Part shown: positions 51,099 through 61,986 of the stretch, in pieces
Layout of the letters: each line of letters starts with the position of its first letter
How positions within the stretch are numbered: position 1 is the stretch's first letter
DNA from: Isochrysis galbana
Taxonomy: Eukaryota; Haptophyta; Isochrysidales; Isochrysidaceae
Length of the DNA stretch: 64,000 bases
Direction of reading: 5' to 3'
Assembly (NCBI GenBank): GCA_018136815.1
Contig: CM030936.1
Span: 2,631,079 to 2,695,078 of the forward strand
The notes under the pieces: model-generated
The model's database searches: none
What the model saw: only the letters and a program-made list of their open reading frames with translations
What the model was told of the DNA's origin: nothing
Position numbers and translations under genes: made by a program

Positions 51099-52128
51099 TC
51101 GAGACAAGATGCCGAAGGTGTCCGCTCCAGCCAACCTGTTTGCAGGGGAGAGTGCAGCATCAAGCATGCAGTGTGCTCAAAACGGTCTTGGACGGCTACA
51201 AGACGATCTTAGTCGCAGGTTAGGGCAAAGTGCATGACGCTGTAAAGTGTTGGAAAGTCGTGTTACCGTCTCATCTTCTGTGGTGGCTCACAAGCGCGGG
51301 TGGCACTCACTCGTTCATACGCACGGCCCTCCAATCCCGCTCAAGTGTCGTCCCAGCTGCCGCAAGAAGAGCGGCGGCCGACTCGGGGTGGTGCATGGCC
51401 AGTTCATCCAAAGATTCGGATTCAAACATGAGCGACACCTCTCCGCCCATCTCGAAAACATGCGTCAAATATTTTCCGGGCTTGAGCTGCAGCATCCAAA
51501 TCAAGGCATGCGCGCATACATGCAGTTCCTTGAGAGCAAGCGTGCATATGCAAATTGATGGTGGTAACACTACAAGCTGAGGGGTTCGCAATTCCGCGCA
51601 CGGAGGCAGGCCTGAGTTGTCCGAAGAAGCTGCCTGTGGGTCGGTTTTCCGAGTCTTCTTTTCAATGATCGACTGCAGAATCGAGAGGGCTTCAGTGGCA
51701 TGCTGTTCGTGCACGAGTAGGAAGTTGCGTGCAATGGTGGTCATGCTCAGAACTGGCAGCGCATTTTGTGCTAGTTGCGCCGTCAAAGTCGACAGTGTGC
51801 CGGCAACCTCGGACCCACGGCGTGAAGTGGAGCACTCGTGAATGTAGAGGCACGTGTAAATTTGCGATCCACTTTTCACAAATGAGCCAACAGTCGCATC
51901 AAACGTCTCGGCGTACGACTCGTCAAGGAGAAAACAACACCCAGAGTCGACAAGAGAGAATGAGAACATCGAGTCCTTAAGCGGGCCAAAGAGGCTGTAG
52001 ATAATCACATGGGCTGCGACCGGCAGCTGCGCAAGCGGCAGTGATCGAGCCACAACACGTGAGCGGTAGGAGAAGACCGACAGGGTGCTATAGTCCGTGT
52101 CGGAGGGAGCACACCGCTTCGTTGCCAT
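51099..52128 (-). CDS. hypothetical protein, at least two exons
   Basis: The ATG at 52128 opens MATKRCAPSDTDYSTLSVFS. Exon 1 (52128-51311) ends at a GTGAGT donor and joins a 37-bp exon (51135-51099) after a CAAACAG acceptor, which keeps the frame and ends at another GTGAGT; later exons were not found. The joined part is 285 codons. It shows alternating strands and helices: VIIYSLFGPLKDSMFSFSLV, CCFLLDESYAETFDATVGSF, then TTIARNFLLVHEQHATEALS and LKELHVCAHALIWMLQLKPG. This looks like a folded cytosolic protein but I cannot assign a family. Upstream, 52180-52260 is a CT-rich microsatellite, purine on the coding strand, opposite to most genes here. Confidence 0.55.
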
Positions 52129-52690
52129 CGGATGAGCGCCTGCCCCAAACAGGAAGCTAGCTCAGTAGCCAAGCGCTCGAGCCTCTCTCTCTCTCCCTGC
52201 GAGCCTCTCTCTCTCTCCCTGCGAGACTCTCTCTCTCTCTCTGCGAGACTCTCTCTCTTCCCCCTTCCTCGCCCTTCCTCTCTCAAAGAAAGAACAAGGA
52301 GGCAGCGAGCAAGAGAAGCGAGCGGGAGCGAGCCGTCCGGCCTCCGTCGGCCGGACTGCGCGGCGGAGCGCGAGCCCGGCGCTCTCTCAGCCAGCAGACG
52401 TCCCCCGCCCATCCCGGCGCTCCTGCCTCCCTCCTCCGGTATTGAAATGATAAGATGGCCACTATTAGCTATTAGGGCGGTCAAACTGGGTTTTTTTATT
52501 AAGGGTGAAAAATGACCATCTCAGAATTGAGGAAATTTGAGGACTTTTTTTTCGGTAGAAGGTTCCCAATACACCCAACTAGCACATATCCGGGGCCCAT
52601 TAGGACCCGGACCCCCCACCCCCCTGCCCCCCACAACAAAACGTAACAACGTAATCAAAACATGACAAAAAAGACCCTAACCCTAAAACC
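52129..52690. repeat. CT microsatellite and dispersed TAGGGCGGTCAAAC repeat
   Basis: CT repeats at about 52183-52256. TAGGGCGGTCAAAC at 52473-52486 starts a segment that aligns with 53102-53172. ACCCTAACCCTAAAACCTA at 52674-52692 is a short telomere-like stretch. Confidence 0.7.
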
Positions 52691-52729
52691 TAAAATCGCA
52701 AAAACTTGAAGAGCTCAACTTCAAGTCGA

Positions 52730-53010
52730 GACCGGGCGCGGTGCGTGCCCGTTTTCGACGATCCATCCGGATGAGTGGTCCCACCAGACATCAAATAGGA
52801 CACAGGATCCACCCGGATGGTCACGCCAATCGGGCAAGCCACGCGCCGAAACCGAAACCTCGTCGAAATCACCCATCCGCGGACCGCGGAGCCCATTGAA
52901 CGTTGAGCCATCGCCATCGACGAGTCGACGAGGGAGGCCCGGAGAGCCCAACTTCGCCGAACGAACCGATCCCGGGCGCGCTGCGTCTTGCCCGTTTTCG
53001 ACGATCCATC
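52730..53010. repeat. local direct repeat, spacing 240 bp
   Basis: GCCCGTTTTCGACGATCCAT occurs at about 52748 and 52988, each preceded by a CCGGGCGCGxTGCGT stretch. Confidence 0.85.
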
Positions 53011-53013
53011 CGG

Positions 53014-53130
53014 CAACTAAATTTTTATATTTGGTTGCGATGGAGCGCGCCGCCGCGACCCCGCCTCTCCTTCGTTCTGCCCCTATCGCATTCGTCATTC
53101 GTAGGGCGGTCAAACACGCCTTTTAACTTC
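53014..53130 (+). mobile_element. ORF1 leader scrap with upstream hairpin, + orientation
   Basis: The hairpin CAACTAAAT (53014-53022) / ATTTGGTTG (53029-53037) is three bases from the ATG at 53040, which opens MERAAATPPLLRSAPIAFVI. The frame ends soon after, inside the TAGGGCGGTCAAAC repeat at 53102. Confidence 0.7.
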
Positions 53131-53641
53131 TAAGAGTGAAAATTCACTAAGTCAAGATTGAGGCTTTATCACGCGATTTTTAGGGTATTCTACTAGCAAT
53201 ATGTATATTAGGCAGAATCTGGTAAGCAGAAATATGAAATATGCACATTTTCGACGCCGTTCAACACACAGACCCAAAAACGTTTTCGCGCTCGTGCGAA
53301 ATCGACGTCGACCGCAAAAGTGCCCCAGAGGTCGCGCTGTGCGACGCGCGCCTGCGTTCCCCCGGCACGCTTACCCCCGGGCATGCAGGACAGAGCCCTG
53401 CGCGGGCGCACCGCGCACCGCGTCGCCTGCGCCCTCCACCTCACCCCTGCTGGCATCTGCTGCCAGCCTCTCGCGCGCGTGCAGTGCGCGGCTGGCCGCG
53501 AGCCGTCAAAATGACGGTGCTGCGCATGATGGGCTGGCCCATCACGCGAGGCACCGCCTCAGCATGGCGGGAGGGGGTGCGTGCTGGCCTCCTGGCCGCG
53601 CAGCCCGCCCTCGCCGTGACGGACTGGAAGTTACGGCCGGC
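53131..53641. other. no gene seen
   Basis: GC-rich with overlapping open frames; downstream flank of the protease fragment. No reverse transcriptase motif was found. Confidence 0.4.
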
Positions 53642-54416
53642 TCAGTGCACGCACTGGCACTGGTCAGGCAGGTCGATTGCGGCTACTACGGCGAGTGGCG
53701 CCGCGGTAGAACGAGGGCGGGTGGAGACCGTCGTGTGTATGCGACGGTCGTTAACGGTAAGGGTGAGGCGGCTATTGCCGTCGGCGACGGAGGCTAGGTT
53801 GATGCAAGCGGCATGCGCTTCCAGGAAGTCATTTCCCAAGAGCAGCATGGGCGCCCCATCGACCAGAAGAAAGCGGTGGCGAAATTCAACATTAGCGAGA
53901 GAGAAGACGATGGTGGCGTAGCCACGCACACGGAGTGGGTTACCGTCTGGCCCCACGACGGCCGGCCGGTCGACCGCGCGCTCGAATTGCACGCATGCAT
54001 CGCGCGGTAGGTGCGCTAGCAGCTCAGTGGTGACAACTGAGGGACCAGCGCCCGTATCAGCCAAGGATTTGTTGACCGCCAGAGCGGAATCGACGAGATA
54101 GTGGGTGGGGCCGGACGGAGAGCGGCGGCACACCACAAGGTTGCGTACGTAGAGGCAGTGGCGAGGGTATAGGCTGCGCGGCGTGTCGACCACTTGCGAC
54201 GCCAGCACCTCTCTGGTGACTGAGGCGACCACAGGTAGCGAAGGAGGAGTGCCTGCTGGCACTGAGACGGCGTGGCGCCGCCGAAGGTCAGCGAGAACGT
54301 CAGCGAGAGGCGGAGTGCGAGGGCGGCGAATGGGCGGCAAGGGTGGATCGAGATCCGGTAGGGCTCCTAATCCCAAGCGCGGCGGCGCAGAGGGTAGTGC
54401 GGCGATGCGCTCCTAG
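53642..54416 (-). pseudogene. retroviral-type aspartic protease fragment of a retrotransposon
   Basis: A minus-strand frame runs from a TAG at about 54416 to a stop at 53642, with no ATG before the protease, so it is an internal polyprotein piece. It has the active-site motif LADTGAGPSVVTTELL and, about 85 residues on, MLLLGNDFLEAHAACINLA, the second hallmark (LGxDFL) of gypsy-like proteases. The N-terminal part is Pro/Arg-rich. The downstream reverse transcriptase is absent. Confidence 0.75.
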
Positions 54417-55369
54417 TGAAGTCGCGTTCCGTCAAAAGAGGGCCAGTTGATTTTTTGTTGTCATCCATATGTGCTTGTTTTCTTTTTAGGTGGCCATACT
54501 AATATTATTATTACGAAGATGAGTACAAAGCTAATCACGCTCCACCCCCCCCCCCTCTCAACACCGCCACTCATCATGCACACGGCGTGCGCCTGCCGAT
54601 ACCCCTTTAAAACCCGTCACGAAACACGCCCCACAACAAGATTTCAGTCATACTGGGGGGAGTTGATCCATCCGAAGAGGTCCCCCCGTGAAAGTCACTT
54701 TCACCCACACACACAATGTCTAATTGCGCAAGTCTGTGCGCAAGCATCTACGGAGACTAGGTAGTAGGTGATTGCTCCACGCGCCCTGATATCCATCGTA
54801 GTGAAAACTTTTCGCACACACCATAAAGGCGCACCATGCCGTGGCACTATTGGGTATTCGGCATTGTACCCATGGGTATTATGATTAGTTTTGTGCTCAT
54901 CTTTGTACTAATAATACTCATTGGAGGAATTGTTCAGGCATTCCTACCTGAAAAGCTAAAACGGTGATACCTCAAACCGAATGCACATCACGCAGAGAAA
55001 CAAGATGCTACGGGCACGCACGTGATGAACCCAAGCAACTAGCTCACATCACGCCGCGCACTTCAGTCCCTTGCCCAGGGCGGCTTCTCTTCGACGAGGT
55101 CTACGCCCCGACCCAGGTGCGCACGAGACTCGTCCCGTGCCGACCCCGGACAGCCGAGCACCAGCTAGGCCACAATGCCAAGCATGGCCAACCCCCCGAG
55201 CTGTCCTGCAGGAGTCCAAGAGCCTCTAGGGGTCGCCAGTGGGCAGGTGCAGGCCTGCCGATGGCGCGCTATCGCGCGTGCAGGAGAGGGGAGAGAGCGC
55301 GCGGAGAAGGGGGTGGGCGGAGCGAGAATAGGTAAGTTTCGCACCTGTTTACAGGATAAGGCTCGGAAC
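54417..55369. other. no gene seen
   Basis: AT-richer at 54440-54960, with an A/T-rich hydrophobic frame near 54840-54965 (MPWHYWVFGIVPMGIMISFV-like, short). 54964-55372 has an Arg-rich frame. Neither matches a family. Confidence 0.3.
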
Positions 55370-55617
55370 TGAGGCCGCCGCCAGCCCGGTAGGCATAGGA
55401 GGAAGGGGAGAACGGATCACCGGGGGGGGGGGGGGGGCACCGGACCATACCTAAGTAAGCCCTTCACCCCATATCCCGCTAGTAGTGCATGGGGGGAGTC
55501 GCCTGATGGCGGTGGGGAAGGGCCGGGGGAGTGGGGGTGCTAGAAAGCATGCTGCGTGTAAAAGTAGTGGGTCCGCGGCCGCGTGTGCGGTGAGAATATT
55601 AAATAATCTTGATGTTA
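55370..55617 (+). mobile_element. LINE 3' tail, + orientation
   Basis: Hairpin CCCGGT (55385-55390) / ACCGGG (55419-55424) around GGCATAGGAGGAAGGGGAG. The end is GGTGAGAATATTAAATAATC near 55590-55610. The middle is more diverged than in the other copies and interrupted by a G-run. Confidence 0.7.
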
Positions 55618-55917
55618 TATACACTTAGCATATCACCAGCCACACTACCATACGGCTATAGCAGAGAAGCAAATATCATCGGGCGAATGACAAATTGCAT
55701 AGGCTACTCTCTTCTTCTCGACACATACGTACCAAAGACACGTCAGTAAGTATCAACCATTGGACATGTGCAATATCGAGTGCGGTGATGCCAATGCCAC
55801 AGTCTAGCAAGTGGTCCCTTGCCCTTTTATAGAAAGAGCATTGGACGTCCGATACCTTCCTTCCCACTGCTGCACTCCAACAACGATAAGAGGTCGACAA
55901 TATCACGGACGGGCGCA

Positions 55918-58900
55918 TCATAGATGTCGTGTTGTCGGGGGAGCAAATGCGTCGTTGGAGATACGTTGCTGCAAGAGCGTCCGCCTCGTTTGTTGCTTGA
56001 CATTGCCGACCGCTCGCCGCATAGCCTCCTCCGAGCCAACAAGGACTAACAGGCGTTTCGCCCGCGAGACGCCGGTGTAGAAGAGATTCCGGAAGAGCAT
56101 GAAAGACTGCTCGGGAAGCATTGGCATGCAAACCACCTCATACTCCGACCCCTGCGCCTTGTGGACCGTTAGTGCATAGGCGAGTGAGACGGAGCGCCCG
56201 AGCGCAGACTTGCGATACTCAACGGTGATTGGTTCGCCGTCAGCATCTCGCCGCCGCTCACCGAAATCAACTGTGAAGAAGTACGACTTGCCCTCACTCC
56301 GGACGTATGTAACAACGCCTAGGTCGCCGTTGAAGACCTGCTTGTCATAATCATTCTGCAGCTGTATGACTTGGTCGCCAACAGTAAGTCGTGGCATCTC
56401 TTCCTCGTCGTTTGTGAGGAGGCGGCCGGGCGCTTGTGCTTCATCCTCAGACCGGGATGTGGCAACACGGGAAGCCGGATTGAGATGCTGCTTCAAGATG
56501 CCGTTGAGTTGGATCGTTCCCGCTGCACCGCGCTTGAGAGGGGAGAGTACCTGAAGCTCTTCCTCTACCCTGTACCCAACGTTGCGCAGCCACTCGAGCA
56601 CGCCGATGCATATGATCTTCTGTGCCTCATGCTCGCTTCGGGCAGGAATGAAGACGGTGCCGCTTGGCCGCGATTCACGCCACTTGGCGAGCTCAGCGAC
56701 TGAGCTCACACGTCGTAGGTGCATCGGAAACTTGCCACTATGAATGAGCGCAGCGTTGCGAGCGATGTCGCCCGTTGGATCTTGTCGGAAGATGTCCATG
56801 AGTTCGACGCGAGGCACGCGTGGAGATAATAGCAAGTCGTGCAAGACAGCACCGGGGCCCACCTATCGAAGAAGGCGGGCGCAAGGAGTGAAGAGCGTGA
56901 ACGATGTGCGGATCGAAACGGAGGCTAGGTGTAGGTGCCCCTCAAAAGGCGAGCACGTCGGGCGCCCAAATACGCACGCAATAGACTACACAACCTCTAC
57001 CCACCAATGGGTGAGCGGTTGCAGCGCTCACCGACGGCAACTGATTCGCGTCACCGACGAAGAGAACGACACACTCTTCCTTCAACGCCTCAAGGAACCT
57101 CGCGGCGAGGTTGATGTCAAGCATCGACGCCTCGTCGATCACAACAGCATCGCACTCAAGAGGACAGTGACGATCCCTTGAGAAGGCATCCTCCTGCGGA
57201 TTGTACTCTAGGAGACGGTGGATAGTCTTTGCAGGCAGCCCGACCGACTCGGAAAGCACCGACGCAGCGCGGGCAGTTGGGCATGCGAGCATCACACGCT
57301 TCCCTTGCTGCCTCCAACGCTTGACAATTTGGCACACGGTGAACGTCTTCCCCGTGCCCGGCCCACCAGTAAGCACCATCAGCCGGCCGAGCATTCCGTA
57401 TTTGCCGCGCTCCGCGGCTTCCGCACCCATGCTTGAGCACCGCAGCACCGCCAGCATTTGCGCCGCGGAAAGGTTCGGCGAAAACGTGCCGTCGGCCGCC
57501 GCGACATACTCGGTTACATCAGCGCCCTCCGATATCGTCGCCACGTCGTTTGATAGGCCGGCTTCAAGCTCTTCCGATGTCACTTCTATGGTAAGACTAG
57601 TGTTCCGTGCGGGCAGCCTGCGTCGCACGGCGGTAGCGACGGCTTCCTCTTCTCGCACCGAGGCCTGCAAGTACACGTATTGCGCCAAGCTGGGGTCACG
57701 AGGATAATCCTCTGGGCTCCGCCCGTCGGGGGGAAGATGCGTGGTAGCGCCAGCCGATTCGGCAGGTGGCGGGAAGTCGGAATGGACCTGCCCGTCCTTT
57801 CGCAATCGGTCTAGCGCTGCGCGAGCCAGCCGCATCGCCTTGACCGCTGGCAGCTCGACGCATGCAGTGGCACGTTGTACTGCTCCCAGCAATAGCACAC
57901 GCTCGTCGTAGCAATGGCCTTCTCGTAGGCCGACTCGCAGCCTTTCAAGGATGGCAGCAGCGGCACGGCTGGGGCAGTCGGCCGCGGCCCCAAGCTTGTT
58001 TCGCGCAATGTTGTCTACCTGGTTGAAGCTGAGCTCTGGGAGATGAGTGCACAAGCAGTACGGATCGCGCCGCACTTTGGCCTCTGTTTCCGCTCCGAAC
58101 TTCGCGAAGAGCGTCTGTGCTTGGTTCGGAGAGAGGTCCAGACCCAAGGCAAAGGCGATGGTCTCAGTGTGCCCTGAGCTTTGTGCATGCTTCTGGACGG
58201 CAGCTTGTAGCTTCCCCAGGGTCTTGGGGCCGATTCCAGGTATGCTCAATAGCCGTTCATCCTTCTCACTCAGCATGCGTAAAGCGTCATCCCCGAATTT
58301 GTCAACCAATACCGCTGCGGTTCGGGGGCCAATACCCTTGATCGCTCCTGAGAGGAGCACAGCCTGAGGACCTCCCATTGTCTCCTCAACAGGCTTGGCC
58401 TCCTCCACCGTCTCCACGGCGAGATTCTTACCATACTCTGGATGCTGCACAACTCTACCAAGTACGCTCAGCTCCATCCCGACCTGAACCACGCACAGGC
58501 AACCATTCTGTGCGCACAGCGTCATCGTTGACGGGCGCGAACCCTTTGGTAGCCCCAGCTTGAGAACAGTGTAGCTGGCCGACTGGTAGATCACCCTCTT
58601 CACGACCCCCACAACCCGTGTCGAACAATCCGTGTTTGGCCCCGCCACCTTCGCTCGCGCATTAGCAGGCGCAGCGCTGGGAGCCGCATGGCATCTGGGC
58701 ACAGCTGCTACGGCGCCGATCTGCAGTCTCTCACCGTTGCTGAGCGGCATCGCAGAATTGGGGAGTCTCAGGCGCGCTTGCTCGAGTCTCTCCACGAGAG
58801 CAGCTTTGAGTCCTCGCGTGTCGAGCCCGAGTGCTTTGAGCGCCTCACGAAGCTGTGCCACGGTGAGCTTAGAAGTGGGTTGGGGCGTGGGCTCTGCCGA

Positions 58901-59119
58901 GGTGCTCGCTCGAACTGCCGCGCGCGGTGGGAGGCTGCGCGGGAGGGCGGCCTGGAGCATGTTCGGACGCAGGGTCTGGGGTAGATTCAGGCGAACCTCG
59001 GGTGCCAGCTGGGTCGCAAGCAAGCGCAGGCGCGGCGGGCGGTGCAGAACCGTGCGACGCAGCGCCGCGGTGCCCGCGCTCAACAGCATCGCAAGGAGCA
59101 GCAGGTGCGGCGGGCGCAT
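55918..59119 (-). CDS. RecD2-type DNA helicase with SAP domain and predicted organelle leader
   Basis: Two exons, 59119-57032 (donor GTGAGC) and 56862-55918 (acceptor CGATAG), join in phase 0 inside NQLPSVGPGAVL, giving 1010 aa. Residues 1-20 (MRPPHLLLLAMLLSAGTAAL) are signal-like and the next 50 are Arg-rich without acids, fitting a plastid leader. A SAP DNA-binding motif is at about 84-118. An OB-like part (170-240) and tandem helix-hairpin-helix (GIGPR, IPGIGPKTLGKLQ, about 260-305) follow, the RecD2 N-terminal architecture. Walker A GGPGTGKT is at 585-592 and DE of Walker B at 662-663. Exon 2 has LTVHKAQGSEYEVV (motif V) and FYTGVSRAKRLLVLVG (motif VI). This is a 5'-3' helicase of bacterial type, and all main motifs are present. 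Confidence 0.9.
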
Positions 59120-60018
59120 CGGCCCATGTGAGCGGGCGATGTGAGGGGTTGGGAGAGGGGGGTGGGGGCTCTGGCGGCGGGTGAGGGTCCGCCGGAGAGA
59201 CTGGGGGGCGGGGGGTGAGGGGGGGGGGGGGGGGGTGAGGAGTTAGAGAGGGGGGGGGGGGGGGGAAGGGGAGCGAGGCGGCGGAAAGGGAGAGTGGGGA
59301 GGGGAGGGTGGCGACGAGTGCGGGGGAGGGGCGGGGGGAGGGGACTGAGGGGGATGGCGGGAGAAGGGGGGAGAGAAGAAGAGAGACAAAAAAAGTGGAG
59401 GAGGAGGAAGGGGAGGAGTAGATGGGGGGTGGCTGGGCAGCGGCAAAAGAGAGAGAGGGAGAGAAAGAGGAAAGAGATCGCGGAGGAGGGCGGGAGGGAG
59501 ACTTTTTTTGCCCCGCGGCGAACGCCCCCAGCTAATAAGTGAAAGAAGCAGAAAAAGGGGAGATGAGGCAAAAAGAAAAGAAAGAAATTATCAAGAGAAG
59601 GGGAGTCAGTCGAGTCTGCAGTGAAGTAGATGATGGAGGGAGTGAAGGTGAGGAAAAGGGGAGAGACCACCAGATAGAGAGGAGGGTGTGTTAAAGAAGA
59701 GTTTGAGAGGGCGGACGTCGGCGGAAAGCGCGAGAGCGAGCGGCTCCCGCTCTCTCTCTCTCCTCTCTGTGGCCTCTTCCTCTCCTCTCACCGGAGGGCC
59801 TCTTCCTCTCTCTCCCTCCTTCTCTCTCTCTCTCCCTCCCTCCCTCTCTCTCTCTCCCTCCCCCCCCCCCCCCTCTCTCTCCCTCGCCCCCACCCTCCCG
59901 CCCTCCCCTCTCACCCTCCCTCCCTCCCTCTCTCTCTCCCTCTCCCTCGCCCTCGCACCAGCCCCCCCCACCGCTCCCTCTCTCTCTCCCCCCCCCCCCT
60001 CCTCTCTGCGCCAGCTGG
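59120..60018. promoter_or_regulatory. purine-to-pyrimidine divergent intergenic region
   Basis: 59140-59510 is G/GA-rich on + and 59740-60005 C/CT-rich, so the switch lies between two divergent starts, as at 2640-3180. The long Pro/Ser frames here are side effects of composition. Confidence 0.6.
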
Positions 60019-61986
60019 ATGTGGGGTCGCGCTGTGGGGCGTCAGCTCCCGCCTGCAGTCTCACCACACGCTCAGCTCTGTGGAGCACGTTCGCAGGCAC
60101 TGCAGCACATCCTGCCTGCCTCCGCTCGGCCACCCCTATGCCGCGTACACAGGCGGCTGGTCGAGTACTCATCACGCCAGCTGTGCTCAAGCGTCCCATC
60201 CGCCTCCTCCACACCCGCGACGGTGCGCTCTGCTTCTGTGCCACCGTTTGCGCTCCGCGTCGCCCTAGTTGGTGCTAGCACCTCGCTCGCCTCTCCCGTG
60301 CTCGCAGTCGTGGGCGCAGTCGTCGGATGGCGCCGGCTGATCTCTGCGTACGGAAGAGGGGTCACCTTGACGTCTACCATCTTGTTGGGTGGGGGCATCG
60401 TCAGGCTTGTGCTGGAATACTTGGTTCCGTTCGTTGCCAGGCATGGCGATCTGATTGCTCCATTTGCACTTGCCAATGGCCTCGCCGCGTCGGTGTGCTA
60501 CGCAGGATTAGAGGCTCACTTTGGGCTCAGTGGCATGGTGGCGCAGGCGAACGTCGCCGCATGGGGCAGCCGACTCATGGGTGGATCGCCGCTCCTGGGC
60601 AATATGCCCCTCATGGTCCCGATCGGCGGCGTTGCGGTTGGTCTTCTCACGGGTGCCCTAGCACCATTTCTCTGGCCTCTCACCATCCGCGTGTGCTGGC
60701 CCGAGGAGCTCCGCATGGCAGCCCTGCGCGATGGGACCACCTTCCAATTGATTGACCTCTACTTCTCCTGGTGTCTCCCTGTGGCTGTCCCAGTGTCATT
60801 GCTTGCTGGATATGCTCTACACATAGCATTGGCCAGCATGTTGACCGGCTCAGCTACCTCGCTCCCCTGGCAGCAGAGCGCTCTCCCGTTGTTCGTCGGA
60901 CTGTCCCTGGCGGGACTAAGCTACTATTTATTGTGCGTCCCTGCCTTATCGGAGTGTTTCTGGTCGGAGCGCCTCGATGCGCAAACAGGAGAGGCCTACT
61001 CATTTAACCTACGCACTGGTGCTCGAACGTCCTCCATCGAGGCTGCACTCCACGCCTCCGAGACACGCGCCCTGCTGTCGGTGCTCCATGAAATCCAAGT
61101 TCCCGTTCTCGGAAGATTGCGCAAGGCGTGGTGGCAAAGCACTCGCAGCCAGGATGAACCAGCTGGCAAAGCTGCTTTGGCGCCATTGACGCCTCCATTT
61201 GGTAAGAGGTCGAATGGTGGGCAGCCAGACCTCTGCCTCGTAGATGCAAGCCCCCAAGCTGACCTCACGCTCCTCATCGATATGCTGGCACGAGCCCAAG
61301 TGTTACGCATTGACCTGGCGATTGCCCGTGGTACGGACGGCTCGCACGACCAGGAAGAGCTAGCAATGCTACGGCTCAACTCGCTGTCTAGCATGACTGC
61401 ATCACGTCTCGGCGTCGACCTCGACGTGTTGTTATCCGACGTCCGAGCCATCATCGGCGCGAGGCGTCGGTTGGAACGATACGGTGCGGCTGCAACAAGC
61501 AGCAGGTCAAGTAGAGGCGTGAGGGCTCGGCAGGCTGCGGAACGCCAACACACTCGCGAGCTGCTTAGTCGCATGCGCGCCCATGCAAAGACTGCAGCGC
61601 TCGCCAGGCACTATATTGAAGAAACAGGTACCACTTGGTGGGCGCGAGGATGGGCCGATGCGTGGGGCACAAACTCGCAACAGCGGTTGGCAGCAGGCCA
61701 ACTCTTGTCCAACTTGCTTCACAACATCGGCATAGTGGAGGACGTTCTCCTCAATGTTCGGCCTCTTGTGGCGCTCTCCAAGGAAAAAGAGCTTGGGGTG
61801 GGAGAGGATTGGTGGAATGATTTCGACCATGACGTCGATGCCTTCCTCCAGGCTCGGGCGAAAGAGGAGGTTCTTAAAAGGCATCAAGAACGTGTCAGAC
61901 GCATGAAAGAGGTTCTTTTGCGAACGACGCGTCTAGTGGCAACTGCTTTTGTGCTTTGGCTAGTCACACTTAGCTGGCATAACTGA
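60019..61986 (+). CDS. mitochondrial multi-pass membrane protein, unknown family
   Basis: The ATG at 60019 opens MWGRAVGRQLPPAVSPHAQL. The first about 75 residues are Arg/Ser-rich and acid-free, with VEYSSRQLCSS, a good mitochondrial presequence. Hydrophobic segments: about 80-102, 112-135 (GGGIVRLVLEYLVPF), 142-165 (LIAPFALANGLAASVCYAGL), 185-215 (LGNMPLMVPIGGVAVGLLTG), 250-276 (CLPVAVPVSLLAGYALHIAL), 290-312 (LPLFVGLSLAGLSYYLLCVP) and one at the extreme C-terminus (LVATAFVLWLVTLSWHN). Between them, residues about 310-630 form a soluble helical domain with a DEPAGKAAL linker and a coiled-coil-like EEVLKRHQERVRRMKEVLL. The total is 655 aa. The family is not recognised; an inner-membrane carrier or assembly factor is possible. 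Confidence 0.7.
   Translation: MWGRAVGRQLPPAVSPHAQLCGARSQALQHILPASARPPLCRVHRRLVEYSSRQLCSSVPSASSTPATVRSASVPPFALRVALVGASTSLASPVLAVVGAVVGWRRLISAYGRGVTLTSTILLGGGIVRLVLEYLVPFVARHGDLIAPFALANGLAASVCYAGLEAHFGLSGMVAQANVAAWGSRLMGGSPLLGNMPLMVPIGGVAVGLLTGALAPFLWPLTIRVCWPEELRMAALRDGTTFQLIDLYFSWCLPVAVPVSLLAGYALHIALASMLTGSATSLPWQQSALPLFVGLSLAGLSYYLLCVPALSECFWSERLDAQTGEAYSFNLRTGARTSSIEAALHASETRALLSVLHEIQVPVLGRLRKAWWQSTRSQDEPAGKAALAPLTPPFGKRSNGGQPDLCLVDASPQADLTLLIDMLARAQVLRIDLAIARGTDGSHDQEELAMLRLNSLSSMTASRLGVDLDVLLSDVRAIIGARRRLERYGAAATSSRSSRGVRARQAAERQHTRELLSRMRAHAKTAALARHYIEETGTTWWARGWADAWGTNSQQRLAAGQLLSNLLHNIGIVEDVLLNVRPLVALSKEKELGVGEDWWNDFDHDVDAFLQARAKEEVLKRHQERVRRMKEVLLRTTRLVATAFVLWLVTLSWHN

Noticed and set aside
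50958-51237. + strand ORF of 160 codons
   Set aside because: Lies opposite an exon of the minus-strand gene and has no family features.
52674-52692. Telomere-like ACCCTAACCCTAAAACCTA
   Set aside because: Less than three units and internal to the window, so not a chromosome end.
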